Assembly: GCA_900771975.1 (NCBI GenBank)
Contig: CAAGPV010000052.1
Coordinates: forward strand, 1-53,564
DNA: 53,564 nucleotides
DNA from: an uncultured Prevotella sp.
Lineage (GTDB): Bacteria > Bacteroidota > Bacteroidia > Bacteroidales > Bacteroidaceae
Reading direction: 5' to 3'
Shown: positions 50,519-53,564 of the stretch, piece by piece
How the letters are laid out: every line of letters starts with the position of its first letter
Position numbering within the stretch: position 1 is the stretch's first letter
The notes under the pieces: model-generated
The model's input: only the letters and a program-made list of their open reading frames with translations
Database searches by the model: none
Told to the model about the DNA's origin: nothing
Made by a program: the position numbers and the translations under genes

Positions 50519-51955
50519 TTATTCAAAAGCACCCATACGCAACATATCCACTTCCTTTTCGGTGAGGAAGCGCCAGTCACCGCGACGTACATTCTTCTTG
50601 GTAAGCCCTGCGAACTGTACACGATCAAGTTTTACAACACGATAGCCCAGGCTTTCAAAGATACGGCGAACAATGCGATTTTTACCACTATGTATCTCTA
50701 TGCCCACCTGACTCTTGTCGCGGTCGTCTACATATTCTATTGCATCTGCGTGTATTTCGCCGTCATCAAGTTCTATACCGTCTGCTATTTGTTGAAGATC
50801 GTGAGCTGTTACGGGCTTATCCAAATAGACATGGTAGACTTTTTTCTTCAAGAACTTAGGATGGGTCAACTTGCTTGCGAGGTCACCGTCATTGGTTAGA
50901 AGCAATACTCCAGTGGTGTTCCTATCTAATCGCCCTACAGGATAGATGCGTTCAGGGCAAGCATTCTTTACCAAATCCATCACCGTCTTGCGCTGTTGAG
51001 GGTCGTCACTGGTCGTCACATAATCCTTTGGCTTGTTGAGAAGCACGTAAACTTTCTTCTCTAATGTTACCGGCTGGTCTTGGAATTTCACCTCATCAGA
51101 GCGTAAAACCTTAGTTCCCAACTCTGTTACGACCGTTCCATTCACCGTCACAGCTCCATTTTGGATATATTCATCCGCCTCGCGACGCGAACAAACGCCA
51201 GCATTGGCAAGATATTTGTTCAGACGTATAGGCTCATTGGGATCTATATGTTCTTCTTTATATTCTATACGCTTTTTCAGCGAGTATTTTGCATTGGGGT
51301 CATACCCTGAAGTATGTTGACGGTAACCGCCTTGATTGTAGCCACCTTGGTTATATCCGCTACGTTGTTGGTAGCCCCGTTGCTGATAACCGCCTTGGCG
51401 TTGTTGGTAGCCACCACGTTGTTGATAACCACCTTGACGGGGTTGATAGCCACCACGAGGCTGATAACCACCTTGACGGGGTTGATAGCTGCCACGAGGC
51501 TGGTAGCCACCTTCCTGACCGTTGTAACGAGGACGGTAACCGTTTTGGCGAGGTTGATAGCCGCCTTCTTGACCGTCATTGTTGTAACGAGGACGATAAC
51601 CACCCTGACGAGGTTGATAGCCGCCTTCCTGATTGTCGTTGTTGTAACGGGGACGGTAGCCACCTTGACGAGGTTGATAGCCGCCACGAGGTTGATAGCC
51701 ATTACTGGGGCGCTGTGTTGCACCATTGTTTTGCAGTCCTGCACCGAAGCCTTCTGGACGGAATCCACCTTCATCATTCGATGAGTGGTCGCTACTGTAA
51801 GCACGTTGTGTTCTTATCCGTGGTCGCTGAGGGCGTCCTGCATGATAATCCCGTTGGTAAGAAGCACCTGCTTGTCCTGCCGGTGAATAGCCTTCACGGT
51901 TAGCATCTTTTTGTTCTGAAGACAATCCTTCTTTGTTTTCAAATTCTTCTGCCAT
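50519..51955 (-). CDS. rluB: RluB-type pseudouridine synthase with long repeat tail at the N-terminus
   Basis: The 478-aa protein has an S4 RNA-binding domain (about 242-290, IRLNKYLANAGVCSRREADEYI) and an RsuA/RluB synthase domain with the catalytic Asp344 in GRLDRNTTG. It would modify 23S rRNA. Its first 225 residues are a disordered tail of repeats such as GGYQPRQGGYRPRYNN, rich in Gly, Arg, Tyr and Gln. Tailed forms are known in Bacteroidetes. It sits 61 bp past purB. Confidence 0.92.
   Translation of the reverse strand: MAEEFENKEGLSSEQKDANREGYSPAGQAGASYQRDYHAGRPQRPRIRTQRAYSSDHSSNDEGGFRPEGFGAGLQNNGATQRPSNGYQPRGGYQPRQGGYRPRYNNDNQEGGYQPRQGGYRPRYNNDGQEGGYQPRQNGYRPRYNGQEGGYQPRGSYQPRQGGYQPRGGYQPRQGGYQQRGGYQQRQGGYQQRGYQQRSGYNQGGYNQGGYRQHTSGYDPNAKYSLKKRIEYKEEHIDPNEPIRLNKYLANAGVCSRREADEYIQNGAVTVNGTVVTELGTKVLRSDEVKFQDQPVTLEKKVYVLLNKPKDYVTTSDDPQQRKTVMDLVKNACPERIYPVGRLDRNTTGVLLLTNDGDLASKLTHPKFLKKKVYHVYLDKPVTAHDLQQIADGIELDDGEIHADAIEYVDDRDKSQVGIEIHSGKNRIVRRIFESLGYRVVKLDRVQFAGLTKKNVRRGDWRFLTEKEVDMLRMGAFE
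51340..51700. repeat. In-gene tandem repeats of rluB
   Basis: Units of 18-51 bp encoding GGYQPRQ, GGYRPRY and GGYQQR, similar enough in DNA for length change by slippage or recombination. They cover residues about 87-205. Confidence 0.85.
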
Positions 51956-52015
51956 AGTTTTGGTTCCTTTCTTGTTATAGCCTCACGGCCTAATAAAACA
52001 AATATAATTAGTATT

Positions 52016-53362
52016 TTAAATTCCAGTATAATTATGTGGAGTGATGGCCATCAACTCCGCCTTAACGTTATCACTAACCTTTAAAGTCTTTATAAACTCA
52101 TGTATCGTTTCCTCTGTCATGGTTTTATTGGTCCTTGTAAGTGCTTTCAATGCTTCATAAGGATGCGGGTATGCTTCACGACGAAGTATTGTTTGTATAG
52201 CTTCTGCCACTACTGCCCATGTATCGTCAAGATCTTTCTTGATTTTATCTTCGTTGAGTATGAGTTTTCTCAAACCTTTCAAAGTGCTTTGGATGGCTAT
52301 CACGCTATGTCCGAGTGGCACACCCACATTACGCAGCACCGTTGAGTCGGTCAAGTCGCGTTGTAAGCGGCTGACAGGAAGCTTTTGAGCCAAAAAGCCC
52401 AGTACGGCATTGGCCATTCCCAAGTTTCCTTCACTGTTCTCATAATCTATTGGGTTTACCTTATGGGGCATTGCGCTCGAGCCCACTTCTCCGGCTTTAA
52501 TCTTTTGTTTGAAATATTCCATGGAGATATACATCCAGAAATCGCGGTCCAAATCGATGATTATCGTGTTGATACGACGGATGGCGTCAAACACAGAAGC
52601 CAAGTGGTCGTAGTTGCTTATCTGGGTGGTATACTGTTCACGTTGAAGTCCTAACTTTTCGCTCACAAAACGATTGCCAAATGTTTTCCAGTCAAAATGA
52701 GGATAAGCGACATGGTGCGCATTGAAATTACCTGTGGCCCCACCAAACTTGGCGGTTAATTTACAGGCTTTCAGACTTTTCAGTTGTTCACTAAGACGAT
52801 AGACATACACCATTATTTCTTTACCCAAACGGGTTGGAGAAGCCGGTTGCCCGTGTGTTTTAGCCAACATAGGCACATCCTTCCACTCGTCGGCATAAGT
52901 TTGCAACTGTGCTATGAGTTCTTCCACTTGCGGGTAGTACACTTCTTCCAATGCCTCTTTCAAGGAAAGTGGGATGCTGGTGTTGTTAATATCTTGCGAT
53001 GTAAGGCCGAAATGGATAAACTCCTTATAAGCCTCCAAGCCCCCTATTTCATCAAATTGTTCTTTAATGAAGTACTCAACGGCTTTCACATCATGATTGG
53101 TCGTCTTCTCTATTTCTTTTATTCTGGCAGCGTTTTTCTCGTCAAAGTGAAGATAAATATCCCTCAGCCGTGAAAAAAGTTGATGATCAAACGACTCTAA
53201 TTGTGGCAAGGGCAATTCACAAAGCGTAATAAAATATTCAATTTCTACGCGCACACGATAGCGTATTAGCGCATACTCAGAGAAATAGTTGGCCAATCTC
53301 TCGGTTTTACTTCTATAGCGGCCATCGATTGGTGAAATGGCAGTTAGCGTGTCAAGACTCAT
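52016..53362 (-). CDS. purB: Adenylosuccinate lyase
   Basis: The 448-aa enzyme acts twice in purine synthesis, releasing fumarate from SAICAR and adenylosuccinate. The fumarase-superfamily signature GSSAMPHKVNP is at about residues 290-302; KTHGQPASPT holds a catalytic His. It is probably the first gene of purB-rluB-asnS. A TAATTTTG box lies at 53394-53387. Confidence 0.96.
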   Translation of the reverse strand: MSLDTLTAISPIDGRYRSKTERLANYFSEYALIRYRVRVEIEYFITLCELPLPQLESFDHQLFSRLRDIYLHFDEKNAARIKEIEKTTNHDVKAVEYFIKEQFDEIGGLEAYKEFIHFGLTSQDINNTSIPLSLKEALEEVYYPQVEELIAQLQTYADEWKDVPMLAKTHGQPASPTRLGKEIMVYVYRLSEQLKSLKACKLTAKFGGATGNFNAHHVAYPHFDWKTFGNRFVSEKLGLQREQYTTQISNYDHLASVFDAIRRINTIIIDLDRDFWMYISMEYFKQKIKAGEVGSSAMPHKVNPIDYENSEGNLGMANAVLGFLAQKLPVSRLQRDLTDSTVLRNVGVPLGHSVIAIQSTLKGLRKLILNEDKIKKDLDDTWAVVAEAIQTILRREAYPHPYEALKALTRTNKTMTEETIHEFIKTLKVSDNVKAELMAITPHNYTGI

Positions 53363-53386
53363 AATTATACTTCATTATTATTGCTG

Positions 53387-53394
53387 CAAAATTA
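53387..53394 (-). promoter_or_regulatory. -7 element of purB
   Basis: TAATTTTG on the minus strand, 25 bp before the ATG. The nearest TTTG is 23 bp upstream, a little far. Confidence 0.5.
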
Positions 53395-53449
53395 GTAATT
53401 AAAATCGATACGGCACGCAAAAATGGTATAATATTTCTCAAATAACAAG

Positions 53450-53484
53450 AAAACCTCACAATATACAAGACATTGCAAGGTTTT
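53450..53484 (-). terminator. Terminator of tRNA-Val
   Basis: On the minus strand AAAACCT pairs with AGGTTTT, with CAAT/ATTG inside, just past the tRNA 3' end. Confidence 0.65.
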
Positions 53485-53492
53485 TATCGTTG

Positions 53493-53564
53493 TGGGCGTT
53501 GACGGATTCGAACCGCCGACCCTCTGCTTGTAAGGCAGATGCTCTAAACCAGCTGAGCTAAACG
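53493..53564 (-). tRNA. tRNA-Val (UAC), partial
   Basis: The minus strand reads CGTTTAGCTCAGCTGG for the D-arm, CTTACAA as the anticodon loop (TAC) and GGTTCGAATCC for the T-arm, ending in AACGCCC and discriminator A. The first bases of the acceptor stem (expected GGG) lie beyond the window edge. No CCA is encoded. Confidence 0.93.

Noticed and set aside
51340..51700. Regular short repeats that could suggest a CRISPR array
   Set aside because: The units are in frame within rluB and encode Gly-Arg-Tyr-Gln repeats; there are no unique spacers of constant length and no cas genes.

Overview
The window looks like a chromosomal segment of a Prevotella-type Bacteroidales bacterium. The evidence is the many promoters of the Bacteroidetes form (TTTG or TTG, about 19-20 bp, then TAnnTTTG), tRNAs without an encoded CCA, and a set of Bacteroidales-style proteins: an SPII lipoprotein FKBP, a DUF2807/GntR/ABC operon, a GNAT-nitrilase fusion and a long ParC. 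No species can be named from the sequence alone.

Left third (1-20.9 kb) is a defence island, almost all on the minus strand. Module A (142-9323) holds an AlbA_2/Schlafen-type ATP-binding regulator, a three-Cys (DUF5131) protein overlapping its TcmP partner, a broken DUF262 gene, a two-TRD specificity subunit (HsdS) overlapping a methyltransferase with an N-terminal PD-(D/E)XK domain, a small winged-helix-like protein and an AAA/DUF4143 ATPase. Module A is bounded by two near-identical 41-bp direct repeats (1-41 and 9763-9803), each leading into a terminator; the right copy is the 3' end of a small transcription unit with its own promoter. Module B (10202-20541) is a complete type 4 BREX operon, transcribed brxP, 152-aa gene, brxC, pglZ, brxL. 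It has no PglX methyltransferase. Instead it has a DndC-like PAPS-reductase-family protein, and next to it a small protein resembling the N-terminal domain of HNH restriction enzymes related to sulfur-binding domains. Just upstream of brxP lies a probable structured RNA of about 320 nt, with its own promoter-like element and terminator.

Island edge (21-22.8 kb): a gene with MuF_C/BECR-type nuclease-like sequence, probably a remnant of a mobile-element polyvalent protein, with a frameshifted coiled-coil and signal-peptide region upstream.

Right two thirds (22.9-53.6 kb) is mostly chromosomal housekeeping: a GT2 glycosyltransferase, a conserved unknown, ndk, glyS, an FKBP lipoprotein, a MATE exporter, an ABC/DUF2807/membrane/GntR/outer-membrane-barrel operon, a GNAT-nitrilase, a META lipoprotein, parC, tRNA-Leu, an FMN-binding protein, an MFS exporter, asd, a CPA2 antiporter, a LolD-like ATPase/S1 protein/TcdA operon, a decayed GH3 beta-glucosidase, a purB-rluB-asnS operon and a partial tRNA-Val. 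Several intergenic spaces hold gene remnants and a dispersed hairpin-rich repeat.

The strongest lead is the BREX-4 operon: its gene content suggests sulfur-based rather than methyl-based marking of self DNA, with the small gene as a possible reader of the mark. All functional calls rest on reading motifs and gene order by eye; no database search was run.
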